Part shown: piece by piece, positions 17,047 to 26,849 of the stretch | Position numbering within the stretch: position 1 is the stretch's first letter | Layout: every line of letters begins with the position of its first letter | Assembly: GCF_003143855.1 (NCBI RefSeq) | Contig: NZ_QFRK01000022.1 | Coordinates: forward strand, 62,001 to 126,000 | Direction: 5' to 3' | DNA from: Streptomyces sp. NWU339 | Lineage (GTDB): Bacteria > Actinomycetota > Actinomycetes > Streptomycetales > Streptomycetaceae | DNA: 64,000 nt | Made by a program: the position numbers and the translations under genes | Notes under the pieces: model-generated | The model's input: the letters and a program-made list of their open reading frames with translations, nothing else | Databases searched by the model: none | Told to the model about the DNA's origin: nothing

Positions 17047-19773
17047 GTGGCAGAGACAGCAGCGAAGAAGACCGACCAGACCTCCGGCGAGACCCGTCCG
17101 CGACTGATGCTCATGGACGGGCACTCGCTGGCCTACCGCGCGTTCTTCGCGCTGCCCGCGGAGAACTTCACGACCGCGACGGGCCAGCCGACGAACGCGA
17201 TCTACGGTTTCGCGTCGATGCTGGCGAACACGCTGCGCGACGAGGCGCCCACCCACTTCGCGGTGGCCTTCGACGTCTCCCGCAAGACCTGGCGGTCGGC
17301 GGAGTTCCCCGAGTACAAGGCGAACCGCTCCAAGACACCGGACGAGTTCAAGGGACAGGTCGAGCTGATCGGTGAGCTGCTCGACGCGATGCGCGCCCCG
17401 CGCTTCGCCGTCGAGGGCTTCGAGGCGGACGACGTCATCGCCACGCTCGCCACCCGCGCCGAGGCCGAGGGCTTCGACGTGCTGATCGTCACCGGCGACC
17501 GGGACTCCTTCCAGCTGGTCTCCGACCGCACCACGGTGCTGTACCCGACCAAGGGCGTCTCCGAGCTGACCCGGTTCACCCCGGAGAAGGTGGTCGAGAA
17601 GTACGGGCTGACGCCCGCGCAGTACCCGGACTTCGCGGCGCTGCGCGGCGACCCGTCCGACAACCTGCCCGGCATCCCCGGCGTCGGCGAGAAGACGGCC
17701 GCGAAGTGGATCAACCAGTTCGGTTCCTTCGCGGACCTCGTCGAGCGCGTCGACGAGGTCAAGGGCAAGGCCGGGCAGAACCTGCGCGACCACCTGGAGT
17801 CGGTCAAGCTCAACCGCCGCCTCACCGAGCTGGAGCGGCAGGTCGAGCTGGGCAGGGACGTCGCCGACCTGGAGCGGACCGCCTACGACCGCAAGGCCGT
17901 CGCGGTGATCCTGGACACCCTGGAGATCAGGAACCCGTCGCTGCGTGAGCGGCTCTTCGCCGTCGACCCGGGCGCGCAGGAGTCCGAGGCCGCCCCGGTC
18001 GTCGCGGACGGGGTGGAGCTGGACGGCACCGTCCTGGGCGCGGGCGAGCTGGCCGGCTGGCTCTCCGAGCACGGCACCGCGCCCCTGGGCGTCGCCACGG
18101 TCGACACCTGGGCGCTGGGGACCGGCTCGGTCGCCGAGATCGCCCTGGCCGCGGCCGCGGGGCCGGCCGCCTGGTTCGACCCGGCCGAGCTGGACGAGGG
18201 CGACGAGCGGGCGTTCGCCGCATGGCTCGCCGACGAGGACCGGCCCAAGGTGTTCCACAACGCCAAGGGCGCGATGCGGGTCTTCGCCGAGCACGGCTGG
18301 AGCATCCGGGGCGTCTCCATGGACACCGCGCTCGCCGCCTACCTGGTCAAGCCGGGCCGCCGCTCCTTCGACCTGGACGCACTGTCCCTGGAGTACCTGC
18401 ACCGCGAGCTGGCGCCCGCCGCCACGGCCGACGGCCAGCTGGCCTTCGGCGCGGACGACACCGCCGAGGCCGAGGCGCTGATGGTGCAGGCCCGCGCGGT
18501 CCTCGACCTGGGCGAGGCCTTCGAGGGCCGCCTCCAGGACGTGGGCGCCGCGGATCTGCTGCGGGACGTGGAACTGCCGACGTCCGTCCTGCTGGCCCGC
18601 ATGGAGCGGCACGGCATCGCGGCGGACCGAGCCCACCTCGAGGGCATGGAGCAGATGTTCGCGGGCGCCGTGCAGCAGGCCGTGAAGGAGGCGCACGCGG
18701 CGGCGGGACACGAGTTCAACCTGGGCTCGCCCAAGCAGCTCCAGGAGGTCCTCTTCGGTGAACTCGGCCTGCCGAAGACGAAGAAGACCAAGACCGGGTA
18801 CACCACCGACGCCGACGCCCTGGCCTGGCTGGCGGGCCGGACCGACAACGAGCTGCCGGTGATCATGCTCCGGCACCGTGAGCAGGCGAAGCTGCGCGTC
18901 ACCGTCGAGGGGCTGATCAAGACCATCGCCGCGGACGGCCGCATCCACACCACGTTCAACCAGACGGTCGCCGCCACCGGCCGCCTGTCGTCGACCGACC
19001 CGAACCTGCAGAACATCCCGGTCCGCACCGACGAGGGCCGCGCGATCCGCCGAGGGTTCGTCGTCGGAGAGGGCTTCGAGTCGCTGATGACGGCGGACTA
19101 CAGCCAGATCGAACTGCGGGTGATGGCCCACCTCTCCGAGGACGCCGGCCTCATCGAGGCGTTCACCTCCGGCGAGGACCTGCACACCACCGCCGCCGCG
19201 CAGGTGTTCGCGGTCGAGCAGTCCGCGGTCGACGCGGAGATGCGCCGCAAGATCAAGGCGATGTCGTACGGCCTCGCGTACGGGCTGTCCGCCTTCGGCC
19301 TCTCCCAGCAGCTGAACATCGAGGCGGCCGAGGCCCGTGCCCTGATGGACGCGTACTTCGAGCGGTTCGGCGGGGTGCGGGACTACCTGCGCCGCGTGGT
19401 CGACGAGGCTCGGGCCACGGGTTACACGGCGACCCTCTTCGGCCGCCGGCGCTACCTGCCCGACCTCAACAGCGACAACCGCCAGCGCCGGGAGGCGGCC
19501 GAGCGGATGGCGCTGAACGCGCCGATCCAGGGCACGGCGGCGGACATCGTCAAGATCGCCATGCTGAACGTGGACCGAGCGCTGCGCGAGGCGGACCTCA
19601 CGTCCCGGATGCTCCTCCAGGTCCACGACGAGATCGTCCTGGAGATCGCCCCCGGCGAGCGCCCGGCCGCGGAAGAGCTGATCCGCCGGGAGATGGCCGC
19701 AGCGGTCCGGCTCCGCGTCCCCCTGGGCGTCTCGATCGGCGCGGGCCCGGACTGGGAGTCGGCGGCGCACTAG
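17047..19773 (+). CDS. polA: DNA polymerase I
   Basis: A 908-residue repair and Okazaki-fragment polymerase. The N-terminal 5'-3' exonuclease (about 1-310) opens with LMLMDGHSLAYRAFF and has GFEADDVIATLA and the helix-hairpin-helix LPGIPGVGEKTAAKW. The polymerase domain carries motif A (ADYSQIELRVMAHLS), motif B (RRKIKAMSYGLAYGLS) and motif C (QVHDEIVLE). The middle domain lacks the acidic residues of the 3'-5' proofreading site: the exo I position reads VDTWALG and exo II HNAKGAMRV. Loss of proofreading is known in many actinobacterial PolA proteins. GTG 17047 matches the conserved MAETA start. A hairpin at 19803-19829 follows. Confidence 0.96.
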   Translation: MAETAAKKTDQTSGETRPRLMLMDGHSLAYRAFFALPAENFTTATGQPTNAIYGFASMLANTLRDEAPTHFAVAFDVSRKTWRSAEFPEYKANRSKTPDEFKGQVELIGELLDAMRAPRFAVEGFEADDVIATLATRAEAEGFDVLIVTGDRDSFQLVSDRTTVLYPTKGVSELTRFTPEKVVEKYGLTPAQYPDFAALRGDPSDNLPGIPGVGEKTAAKWINQFGSFADLVERVDEVKGKAGQNLRDHLESVKLNRRLTELERQVELGRDVADLERTAYDRKAVAVILDTLEIRNPSLRERLFAVDPGAQESEAAPVVADGVELDGTVLGAGELAGWLSEHGTAPLGVATVDTWALGTGSVAEIALAAAAGPAAWFDPAELDEGDERAFAAWLADEDRPKVFHNAKGAMRVFAEHGWSIRGVSMDTALAAYLVKPGRRSFDLDALSLEYLHRELAPAATADGQLAFGADDTAEAEALMVQARAVLDLGEAFEGRLQDVGAADLLRDVELPTSVLLARMERHGIAADRAHLEGMEQMFAGAVQQAVKEAHAAAGHEFNLGSPKQLQEVLFGELGLPKTKKTKTGYTTDADALAWLAGRTDNELPVIMLRHREQAKLRVTVEGLIKTIAADGRIHTTFNQTVAATGRLSSTDPNLQNIPVRTDEGRAIRRGFVVGEGFESLMTADYSQIELRVMAHLSEDAGLIEAFTSGEDLHTTAAAQVFAVEQSAVDAEMRRKIKAMSYGLAYGLSAFGLSQQLNIEAAEARALMDAYFERFGGVRDYLRRVVDEARATGYTATLFGRRRYLPDLNSDNRQRREAAERMALNAPIQGTAADIVKIAMLNVDRALREADLTSRMLLQVHDEIVLEIAPGERPAAEELIRREMAAAVRLRVPLGVSIGAGPDWESAAH

Positions 19774-20142
19774 CCCTGCGGGGCGGAGGCGGCGGGCCGC
19801 GACGGAGGGCGCTCGACGGGCGCCCTCCGCCACGGCCCCGTGGTGCCTCGCGCGGAGCCGGGCCGCCGGAAGGTGCCGGCCCGGTCCCGCGCGGTGGCCA
19901 CGGCACCGGCCCGCCGGGCGTGGGCGGCCGCGGGCACCAGGGCCCCGCTGCCGACGGCACCTGCGGCAGTCCGCCCGTCCGCCGTGCGGCGGGCTGTCGA
20001 GGTGCCCCTCCTCGGGTCTTTCGCGGTCCGGGGCCGGCACACCGTCTGCCGGCCACGCCCATGCCCCGTCCTCGCGAGGGGCCTCACTCGCGTGGACCCC
20101 GCGGGCGGGCCGTGGCGGGGGCCGGGCGCCAGGATGCGGGGC
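19774..20142. other. Gene-free spacer after polA
   Basis: Apart from the polA hairpin and a CAGGAT hexamer at 20130-20135 that would promote the next gene, I see no protein-like frame, repeat or RNA here. Translations in all frames are Arg/Pro/Gly-rich shadows. Confidence 0.4.
19803..19829 (+). terminator. Hairpin terminator after polA
   Basis: A perfect 10-bp stem (CGGAGGGCGC with GCGCCCTCCG) around a 7-nt loop, 30 nt past the polA stop. Confidence 0.65.
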
Positions 20143-20565
20143 ATGGGTATACGCATGCTGCACCGCAGAGCGGGGCCCCCGCCGACCGACGCCGACGGAC
20201 CCACCCTCGAGGCGTTGTCGCCGGTTCCGGTCTTCGCGGCCACCGCGAGTACCGCCCGTACTCCCGCCCCCCTCACGACCGCGTTGCGCCGTGCCGGCCG
20301 ACGGCGCACCGGCCGCGGGGCCACCGCCGCACTGCCCGCACCGTCGCCCGGCGCCGGCGAGCCGCCCCCGTGGCGGCTGTGGACCGAGCTGACCCGCGGC
20401 TATCTGGCGCTCGCCCTCACCCTGTTGCCCCGCCCCCGCCCCGTCCGTACCGTCACCGTGTTCGTGGCGGCCGGGGATACCCTCAGCGTGCGGCCGTACG
20501 GCTCGGCCGCCCCGTACCGGAGTCATCAAGGTCCCCGGTGGCCGGGGCCGGACGCAGCGCCCTGA
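20143..20565 (+). CDS. Small hypothetical protein, Arg/Ala/Pro-rich
   Basis: A 140-residue reading frame beginning MGIRMLHRRAG. It has the segment EALSPVPVFAATASTARTPAPLT, a short charged linker and a hydrophobic stretch GYLALALTLLPRP followed by VTVFVAAGDTL. No known domain is recognised; the pattern resembles small proteins I recall near polA in Streptomyces. CAGGAT at 20130-20135 lies 7 nt upstream of the ATG, matching other apparent leaderless starts in this window and supporting this start. Its 3' end overlaps the convergent DUF4184 gene by 83 nt, which lowers confidence. Confidence 0.5.
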   Translation: MGIRMLHRRAGPPPTDADGPTLEALSPVPVFAATASTARTPAPLTTALRRAGRRRTGRGATAALPAPSPGAGEPPPWRLWTELTRGYLALALTLLPRPRPVRTVTVFVAAGDTLSVRPYGSAAPYRSHQGPRWPGPDAAP

Positions 20566-21343
20566 CCGCCACGGCGTACAGCGGCAGCGCGACCACGAGC
20601 CCGGCGCCCGCCCCGAAGCACACCGTGGGGATCAACTCCCAGGGCTTCGCGGTCGCACCCCAGTAGTCCCACCACCGCGAGGCCCGATGCACGGCCCCCA
20701 CCAGCGCACAGCCGCCGAGCAGCGCGGCGGCCGCCCACCGGTCGGCCGCGGACAGCGACGGCACCCCCGCCGGCGCGGACCGGGGCGCCGCCCGCTTCAG
20801 CGCCCGCGCCAGGAACACGACGATCACCACCGCGGCCACCGCCGAACCGCCGTACTGCAGGTACCAGTACAGCGGTGAGCCCGCGATCTCCCGTCCCAGG
20901 ACGGGGAAGACCCGCATCCCCCACCGGTCGAGGTGCGTGAACGCGTCCCACACCACGTGCGTCAGCGCACCGAGCACGGCCGAGACGTACCAGCGCGCCA
21001 CCAGGGAAGCCCGCACGCGCGCGGGGGGCGTGCCGCAACGCAGCAGGGCGGCCGTCCGCCCCTGCCGGGGCCGCGGCAGCAGCGCCACGAGAGGTTCGCG
21101 GATCAGGAGCCACAGACCCACCAGCGCCCAGGCGAGGCACACGTCCACGGTGAGGACGCCCGGGAACGAGTGGGTGAAGTCTCCGAACTCCATCGCTCCG
21201 GACAGGACGCTGGCCGTGTAGTAGGTCAGGTCCGGGGCGAGACTGCCCGCCACGAGAACGGCCGGCACCAGGGGGCCCCGGCCGGTCCCGTCGGTTCGTA
21301 CGGCGGGCAGGACCGCCGCCGCATGGCTCAACGTGAAGGGCAA
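20483..21343 (-). CDS. DUF4184 family membrane protein
   Basis: A 286-residue integral membrane protein. The N-terminus MPFTLSHAAAVLP is diagnostic of DUF4184, and the paired motifs DFTHSFPG and GALTHVVWDAFTH contain His and Asp residues reminiscent of the YdjM membrane metal-binding hydrolase-like group. Six or so hydrophobic helices are visible. The start codon is TTG at 21343, chosen because it gives the conserved MPFTLSHAA and has GGGGAG at a good distance. Function in the family is unknown. Confidence 0.85.
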   Translation of the reverse strand: MPFTLSHAAAVLPAVRTDGTGRGPLVPAVLVAGSLAPDLTYYTASVLSGAMEFGDFTHSFPGVLTVDVCLAWALVGLWLLIREPLVALLPRPRQGRTAALLRCGTPPARVRASLVARWYVSAVLGALTHVVWDAFTHLDRWGMRVFPVLGREIAGSPLYWYLQYGGSAVAAVVIVVFLARALKRAAPRSAPAGVPSLSAADRWAAAALLGGCALVGAVHRASRWWDYWGATAKPWELIPTVCFGAGAGLVVALPLYAVAVRALRPAPATGDLDDSGTGRPSRTAAR

Positions 21344-21616
21344 CTCGGCTCCCCGGAAGGTTCGTTGACCGGGCTGGTCGGTCCCGGTGCTCGGCGGGCC
21401 CCAGTATGCGCGACACCCCTCCGTGCTCGTGCGGGAACGAATGTGACCAACCGGTGAATACCGGGCATGAACGGGTGTGCGGGCAAAGGATGTTGCCGTA
21501 GGGTCGCGGGAGTCGCCGTGCCAGGTGCAACCGGCGGGCGGGCTGAATCGTCACAACTGGGCGAGTGTGGCAGACGTTGACGGATGCTCCGGCGTCCGCG
21601 GGGAGGGGTTCACTCT

Positions 21617-23425
21617 ATGGCGGCGCATTTCGGCAGGAGGCTGCGCAAGGGGGCGGCAACCACCGCCGTGGCGGCGGCCGCGGTGGCGGCCCTGTCCGCG
21701 TCCCAGGCCCCGGGTGCGACGATCGACGACCCGGCGGGCCGGGCCGCCCCGGACGCCGCCTCGGCGCCCGAGGAGAGCGCCGACGGCTCCGGCGCGACCG
21801 GCAACTCGCCCTACTACACGGACCTGCCGCCGCTCAACAGCCCCAACCCCTCCCCGTCCGCGGGCACCGGCCCGCTCACGCCGGGCGCTTCCGAGGCGGG
21901 CATACCCGCGACCGTCCTCGACGCCTACAAGAAGGCCGAGGCGGCGCTGCGCGAGTCCAAGCCCGGCTGCAACCTGCCCTGGCAACTGCTCGCCGCCATC
22001 GGCAAGGTGGAGTCCGGCCAGGCCCGCGGCGGGCGCGTCGACGCCGAGGGCACCACCCTCTCCCCGATCATCGGCCCGCAGCTCGACGGCAACGGCTTCG
22101 CGCTCATCCGGGACACCGACAACGGCGTGTACGACGGCAACAGCGCCTACGACAACGCCGTCGGCCCCATGCAGTTCATACCGTCCACCTGGGCGTGGGC
22201 GGGCCGCGACGGCAACGGCGACGGCCGCAAGGACCCCAACAACATCTACGACGCCGCCCTGGCCGCCGGCCACTACCTGTGCCGCTTCGGCTGGGACCTG
22301 TCCGACCGGGCGGACCTCGAGAAGGCGATCCTCAGCTACAACCAGTCGACGGACTACCTGAACACCGTCCTGTCGTGGCTGGAGTACTACCGCAAGGGCA
22401 CGCACGAGATCCCGGACGGCACCGGCGCCCTGCCCGGCGACCGCAGCGACGACCACACCACACGCCCCACTCCGGCTGCGTCGTCGCCGTCGACGCAGCC
22501 GGGCACCACCCCCTCGGCACCGGGCACGTCGCCGAAGCCCAGCCCCAGCCCCGACAAGCCGGGTGGCGGCAGCGGCACCGGCTCCAAGCCGCCGGCCTCC
22601 TCCCCGGGCACGCCGAGCACACCGCCGGGCGCACCGCCGAGTACACAGCCACCGACGACACCACCGCCCGGCAAGCCCCCCACGCCCACCGACACGGTGG
22701 ACCACCTGGAGAACGCCGGCACGGGCAAGCTCACCGCGATGGCGGGCGACGCGTTCACCGAGAGGATCCGCGCCCGCGCGGAGACGGACGAGGGCAAGGC
22801 CGTCGCGAAGGTGCGGATCCGCTTCACCGTCCTCGGCGACACCGACACCACCTTCACCGGCGGCGAGAGCGTGGCCACCGTCGTCACCGACAGCGCCGGT
22901 GTCGCCGTGGCGCCCGCGCTCCGGGCGGGCGAGAAGACGGGCGACGTCACCGTCCGCGCCACCGTCGTCGGCCGCGCCGTCCCGGGCCTCGGCTACCGGG
23001 CCACCGTCACCGAGCGCACCGCCGACACCGTCGTGCGCACCGGGGACGAGGCACTGACCTGCACCCCGGGCGGCGAGTTCGCCCATCGGGTCGAGGTGCG
23101 GGCCACCCGCGGCGGCGCCCCGGCCGGCAAGGTCGAGGCCACCGCCACGCTGATCACGTCGGCCGACGACCCGGCCGTCAACGACGAGGGCCCCTATTTC
23201 AAGGACGACGACGGCAAGGCCGTCCGCACCCTGAGCGGCCTGGAGACGGACGAGGACGGTCTCCTGACGCTGCCGCAGCTCTACGCGGACGACACCACCG
23301 GCACCTTCCTGCTCCGCGTCACCACCGCGGGCGGCGCGACCCTCACGGTCGAACTGACCGTGGCCGCCGCCGAGACGGAGTCCCCCGGCCCGTCGGCGTC
23401 CCCCGACCCCGCCACCGACTCGTAG
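21617..23425 (+). CDS. Secreted lytic transglycosylase with Ig-like C-terminal modules
   Basis: A 602-residue exported peptidoglycan-cleaving enzyme. A signal peptide with an Ala-rich core occupies about 1-34. The MltB/SLT_2-like catalytic domain (about 95-260) has catalytic Glu132 in IGKVESGQ, the family motif GPMQFIPSTW at 183-192, and KDPNNIYDAALAAGHYLC. A Ser/Thr/Pro linker of about 85 residues follows. The C-terminal 230 residues form Ig-like beta modules (FTERIRARAETDEGKAVAKV; FAHRVEVRATRGGAPAGK) that may bind the wall. It should remodel peptidoglycan during growth or sporulation. GGGGAGG stands upstream of the ATG. It converges on hrpB with 12 nt between stops. Confidence 0.88.
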   Translation: MAAHFGRRLRKGAATTAVAAAAVAALSASQAPGATIDDPAGRAAPDAASAPEESADGSGATGNSPYYTDLPPLNSPNPSPSAGTGPLTPGASEAGIPATVLDAYKKAEAALRESKPGCNLPWQLLAAIGKVESGQARGGRVDAEGTTLSPIIGPQLDGNGFALIRDTDNGVYDGNSAYDNAVGPMQFIPSTWAWAGRDGNGDGRKDPNNIYDAALAAGHYLCRFGWDLSDRADLEKAILSYNQSTDYLNTVLSWLEYYRKGTHEIPDGTGALPGDRSDDHTTRPTPAASSPSTQPGTTPSAPGTSPKPSPSPDKPGGGSGTGSKPPASSPGTPSTPPGAPPSTQPPTTPPPGKPPTPTDTVDHLENAGTGKLTAMAGDAFTERIRARAETDEGKAVAKVRIRFTVLGDTDTTFTGGESVATVVTDSAGVAVAPALRAGEKTGDVTVRATVVGRAVPGLGYRATVTERTADTVVRTGDEALTCTPGGEFAHRVEVRATRGGAPAGKVEATATLITSADDPAVNDEGPYFKDDDGKAVRTLSGLETDEDGLLTLPQLYADDTTGTFLLRVTTAGGATLTVELTVAAAETESPGPSASPDPATDS

Positions 23426-23437
23426 TCGGGAGCAGGG

Positions 23438-26023
23438 TCACCGCCTGAGCCGCGCGTTGGTGTGCCGGGTCGGCTCGGCTGCGGCCGGGTCCTCGGGCCA
23501 CGGATGCCGGGGGTAACGACCGCGCAGCTCGGCCCGTACGCCCTTGTATCCGTCCTGCCAGAAGGAGGCGAGGTCGGAGGTGACGGCGGCGGGCCGCCCG
23601 GCCGGGGAGAGCAGGTGCACCAGCAGGGGCACCCCGGCCACCCGCGGCGACTCCTGGAGCCCGAACATCTCCTGGAGTTTCACCGCGAGCACCGGCTGCC
23701 CGGCGTCGGAGTAGTCGATCCGGATCGCGGACCCGCTGGGTACGGTGATCCGCTCGGGGGCCAGCTCGTCCAGCCGGGCGGCCTGCCCGGACGCCCACGG
23801 CAGCAGCCGGCCGAGGGCCTGGCCTGCGTCGATCCGCGCCAGGTCGGCCCGGCGCCGGGCGCGGCTCAGCTCGGGCTCCAGCCACTCCTCCACGCGCGCG
23901 TGGAGCGCGTCGTCGGACACATCGGGCCAGGGGGCGCCGAGCCGGCCGTGCAGGAAGGCCAGCCGCTGCCGCAGCACGGTTGCTCCCGTCGGCCACCGCA
24001 GCAGTCCGAACCCCTCCTGCCGCAGCCCCTCCAGCAGCGCGGCCCGCACCAGGGCGGGCTCCGCGTCGGTGCGGGGCCGTACCGCCAGTTCCACCGCCCC
24101 CAGCCGCTCGACCCGGCGGGCGACGACATCGCCGTCGGCCCAGTGCACCTCCTCGCGCGTCTCCAGCAGGGTCCCGGCCGCCCACCGCGCGGTCTGCTCG
24201 TCGACGGCCGCGGCGAGCCGCACGCGCGCGTGCCCCCGCCCCACCGGCCGGTCGGCGGCGGCGACCGCGATCCAGGGAGCGCCCCGCAGCCCGGTGTCCT
24301 CGCCGGCCTCGGCGCGCGTCCCGGACACCATCAGATACGAACCGCCCTCCGCGCGGGCGATCCGCTCGGGAAACGCGAGCGCGGCCACCAGCCCGACACG
24401 GGCGCCCTCCCCGCCCTTCCAGCCCTCTCCACCCTTCTGGCCCTCCCCGCCCGTCGGCACGGGCGGCGCGGCGGGGAGGGCTTCCGGGGAGACCTCCGAG
24501 GCGAGCGACCGCAGCCGACGCGCCTCCGCCCGCCACCGCTGCGCATAGGCGTCGTCCCCGCGCCGCGCGGCGCGCAGCGCCTCCGCGAGGTCGTCCCCGT
24601 AGCCGCGCGGCGCCTCCTCGCCGATCAGCGCGACCACGTCGGCGGCGAGCGCCCGGCCCACGGCCGGTGCCGCGTCCAGCAGCGCCCGCCCCAGCCGGGG
24701 GTGCAGGCCCAGCCGGGCCAGCCGCGTGCCCCGCTCCGTGGCCCGCCCGTCGGCGCCGACGGCCCCGATCGCCGTCAGGACGGCCCCGGCCGCCGCCATC
24801 GCCCCGCGCGGCGGCGGATCGAGCAGCGCGAGCCCGGAGGCGTCCGGATCGCCCCAGCAGGCCGCCTGCAGCGCGAACGCCGTCAGGTCGGCCACCTTGA
24901 TCTCGGGGGCGGGGAACCGGGGCAGCCGCGCGTCCTCGGCCTCCGCCCAGCACCGGTACACCGCGCCCGGCGCCTCACGTCCGGCCCGCCCCGCCCGCTG
25001 CCTGCCCGCCGCCTGCGAGGCCCGTACCGTCGTCAGCGCGCTCAGCCCGCGCGCGTGGTCGACGCGGGGCTCACGCGCGAGTCCCGCGTCCACGACCACC
25101 CGGACCCCCGGAACCGTCAGTGACGACTCCGCCACCGAGGTCGCCAGCACCACCCGGCGCCGCTGCCCGGGGGCCAGCACCGCGTCCTGCACCGATGCCG
25201 GCGCCCGCCCGTGGACCTGGAGCACCTCGACCGCTCCGAGTTGTCCCAGCTGTCCCAGCTGCCCCGGCTGCCCCAGCTGCGCGGCGACCCGGGCGATCTC
25301 GCCCACGCCGGGCAGGAACACCAGGACGTCACCGTCCCGTTCGGCCAGCGCCCGCCGCACCACCGACGCCACATGCGTCAGCAGCGCCGGGTCGACCCGC
25401 ATGCCGTGCGGCGGCCGTACCGGACGCGCGGGAGGGGCCCACACCACCTCCACCGGATGGGCCGTGCCGTGCGCCTCGACCACGGGCGCGTCGCCCAGCA
25501 GCCGCGCCCAGCCCGCCGCGTCGGTCGTCGCCGACGCGGCCACCAGGCGCAGCTCCGGCCGCAGGGTCTCGCGCACGTCCCACAGGAACGCCGCCGCCGT
25601 GTCCGCGTCCAGATGCCGCTCGTGGCACTCGTCGAGCACCACCGCGTCCACCCCGGTCAGTTCCTGGTCCCGCTGCAGCCGCTGCAGGAGCACGCCGGTC
25701 GTGACGACCTCCACGCGCGTGCGGCTCCCGACCACCCGCTCCCCGCGCACCGTGAAACCCACGGACCCGCCGGCCCGCTCGCCCAGCAGCCAGGCCATCC
25801 GCCGGGCCGCCGCCCGTGCCGCGATCCGCCGGGGCTCGGCGACCACCACCCGCCGCGCGGGCCCGCCATCGACCAGCCCGGCCAGCACCAGCGGCACGAG
25901 GGTCGTCTTGCCGGTGCCGGGCGGGGCGACGAGAACGGCGGTGCCGTGCGCCTCCAGGGCGTCGGTCAGCGCGGGAAGGGCCTCGCGCACCGGGAGGGCG
26001 TCGAGAGCGTCGTGACGGACCAC
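23438..26023 (-). CDS. hrpB: ATP-dependent helicase HrpB
   Basis: An 861-residue DEAH-family RNA helicase-like protein. Walker A is APPGTGKTT near 33-41, motif II is the DECH variant in VLDECHERHLD, motif III SATTDAAGW, and motif VI is QRAGRAGREAPG. The HrpB C-terminal domain is present (WPEDPAAAEPTRHTNAR at the end). Two low-complexity inserts are made of short tandem repeats: four GQLGQ/PGQLG units near 255-268 and three EGxKGG units near 535-548. GTG 26023 starts only 4 nt after the upstream methyltransferase stop, so the two are probably coupled. The cellular role of HrpB is poorly known. Confidence 0.92.
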   Translation of the reverse strand: MVRHDALDALPVREALPALTDALEAHGTAVLVAPPGTGKTTLVPLVLAGLVDGGPARRVVVAEPRRIAARAAARRMAWLLGERAGGSVGFTVRGERVVGSRTRVEVVTTGVLLQRLQRDQELTGVDAVVLDECHERHLDADTAAAFLWDVRETLRPELRLVAASATTDAAGWARLLGDAPVVEAHGTAHPVEVVWAPPARPVRPPHGMRVDPALLTHVASVVRRALAERDGDVLVFLPGVGEIARVAAQLGQPGQLGQLGQLGAVEVLQVHGRAPASVQDAVLAPGQRRRVVLATSVAESSLTVPGVRVVVDAGLAREPRVDHARGLSALTTVRASQAAGRQRAGRAGREAPGAVYRCWAEAEDARLPRFPAPEIKVADLTAFALQAACWGDPDASGLALLDPPPRGAMAAAGAVLTAIGAVGADGRATERGTRLARLGLHPRLGRALLDAAPAVGRALAADVVALIGEEAPRGYGDDLAEALRAARRGDDAYAQRWRAEARRLRSLASEVSPEALPAAPPVPTGGEGQKGGEGWKGGEGARVGLVAALAFPERIARAEGGSYLMVSGTRAEAGEDTGLRGAPWIAVAAADRPVGRGHARVRLAAAVDEQTARWAAGTLLETREEVHWADGDVVARRVERLGAVELAVRPRTDAEPALVRAALLEGLRQEGFGLLRWPTGATVLRQRLAFLHGRLGAPWPDVSDDALHARVEEWLEPELSRARRRADLARIDAGQALGRLLPWASGQAARLDELAPERITVPSGSAIRIDYSDAGQPVLAVKLQEMFGLQESPRVAGVPLLVHLLSPAGRPAAVTSDLASFWQDGYKGVRAELRGRYPRHPWPEDPAAAEPTRHTNARLRR

Positions 26024-26027
26024 GCAC

Positions 26028-26849
26028 TCAGTCCCGTACGCACACGAAGATCGCCGTGCCCGGGATCAGGTGTCCGCGCAGCGGGGACCAGCCGCCCCAC
26101 TCGGAGGTGTTCCACTCCGGCCACTCCGGTTCCACCAGGTCCACCAGGCGAAAGCCCGAGGCGGTGATGTCGCGGACGCGGTCGCCCAGCGTCCTGTGGT
26201 GCTCGACGTACACCGCGCGGCCCTGCTCGTCCTGCTCGACGTAGGGCGTGCGGTCGAAGTAGGAGCCGGAGACGCTCAGTCCCTCCGGGCCGGGCTCGTC
26301 CGGGAACGCCCAGCGCACCGGATGCGTGACGGAGAAGACGAGCCGGCCCCCGGGCCGCAGCACCCGGCGCACCTCGCGCAGCACCAGCCGCGGGTCGGCG
26401 ACGAAGGGCAGCGCCCCGTACGCCGAGCAGGCCAGGTCGAAGGAGGCGTCCGCGAACGGCAGGGCGCCCGCGTCGGCGCACACCAGCGGAAACGGGCCCC
26501 CGATGCGCAGCGCGTGCTGCAACTGCCGGTGCGAGATGTCCAGGGCCACCGGGCGCGCACCCTGCGCGGCCAGCCAGCGTGAGCACTGGGCCGCGCCGGC
26601 GCCGAGTTCCAGGACGTCGCGGTCCTTCAGGTCCTCCGGCGGGCCGAGCAGTTCGGCCTCCACCTCGTCCAGCCCCTCGGGGCACCACACGAAGCGGTCG
26701 TCGCCGAGGAACGTGCCGTGCTCGACCTGGTACTCGTCCGCGTTGCGGTCCCACCAGCCCCGGTTGGCGCGGGAGCTCTCGGTGACGCCGGCGTTCCGTC
26801 GGGTCGCCTCGGGTTCGGACGCTTCGGGCTCTTGGATGATCAGCTCCAT
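26028..26849 (-). CDS. Class I SAM-dependent methyltransferase
   Basis: A 273-residue methyltransferase. The SAM-binding motif I is VLELGAGAAQCSRWL, followed by an acidic strand end in PVALDISHRQL, motif II-like DASFDLACSAYGALPFV and motif III VLRPGGRLVFSVTHP. The domain belongs to the UbiE/Methyltransf_11 group; the substrate is unknown. The C-terminus (EWPEWNTSEWGGWSPLRG) is rich in Trp. It starts at ATG 26849 and is the first gene of a two-gene unit with hrpB. It is divergent from rpsA. Confidence 0.9.
   Translation of the reverse strand: MELIIQEPEASEPEATRRNAGVTESSRANRGWWDRNADEYQVEHGTFLGDDRFVWCPEGLDEVEAELLGPPEDLKDRDVLELGAGAAQCSRWLAAQGARPVALDISHRQLQHALRIGGPFPLVCADAGALPFADASFDLACSAYGALPFVADPRLVLREVRRVLRPGGRLVFSVTHPVRWAFPDEPGPEGLSVSGSYFDRTPYVEQDEQGRAVYVEHHRTLGDRVRDITASGFRLVDLVEPEWPEWNTSEWGGWSPLRGHLIPGTAIFVCVRD

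Noticed and set aside
21430..21616. Possible c-di-AMP (ydaO-type) riboswitch upstream of the lytic transglycosylase gene
   Set aside because: Streptomyces wall-hydrolase genes often carry this riboswitch, so I looked for it, but I could not match the conserved core with confidence. A covariance-model search would decide.
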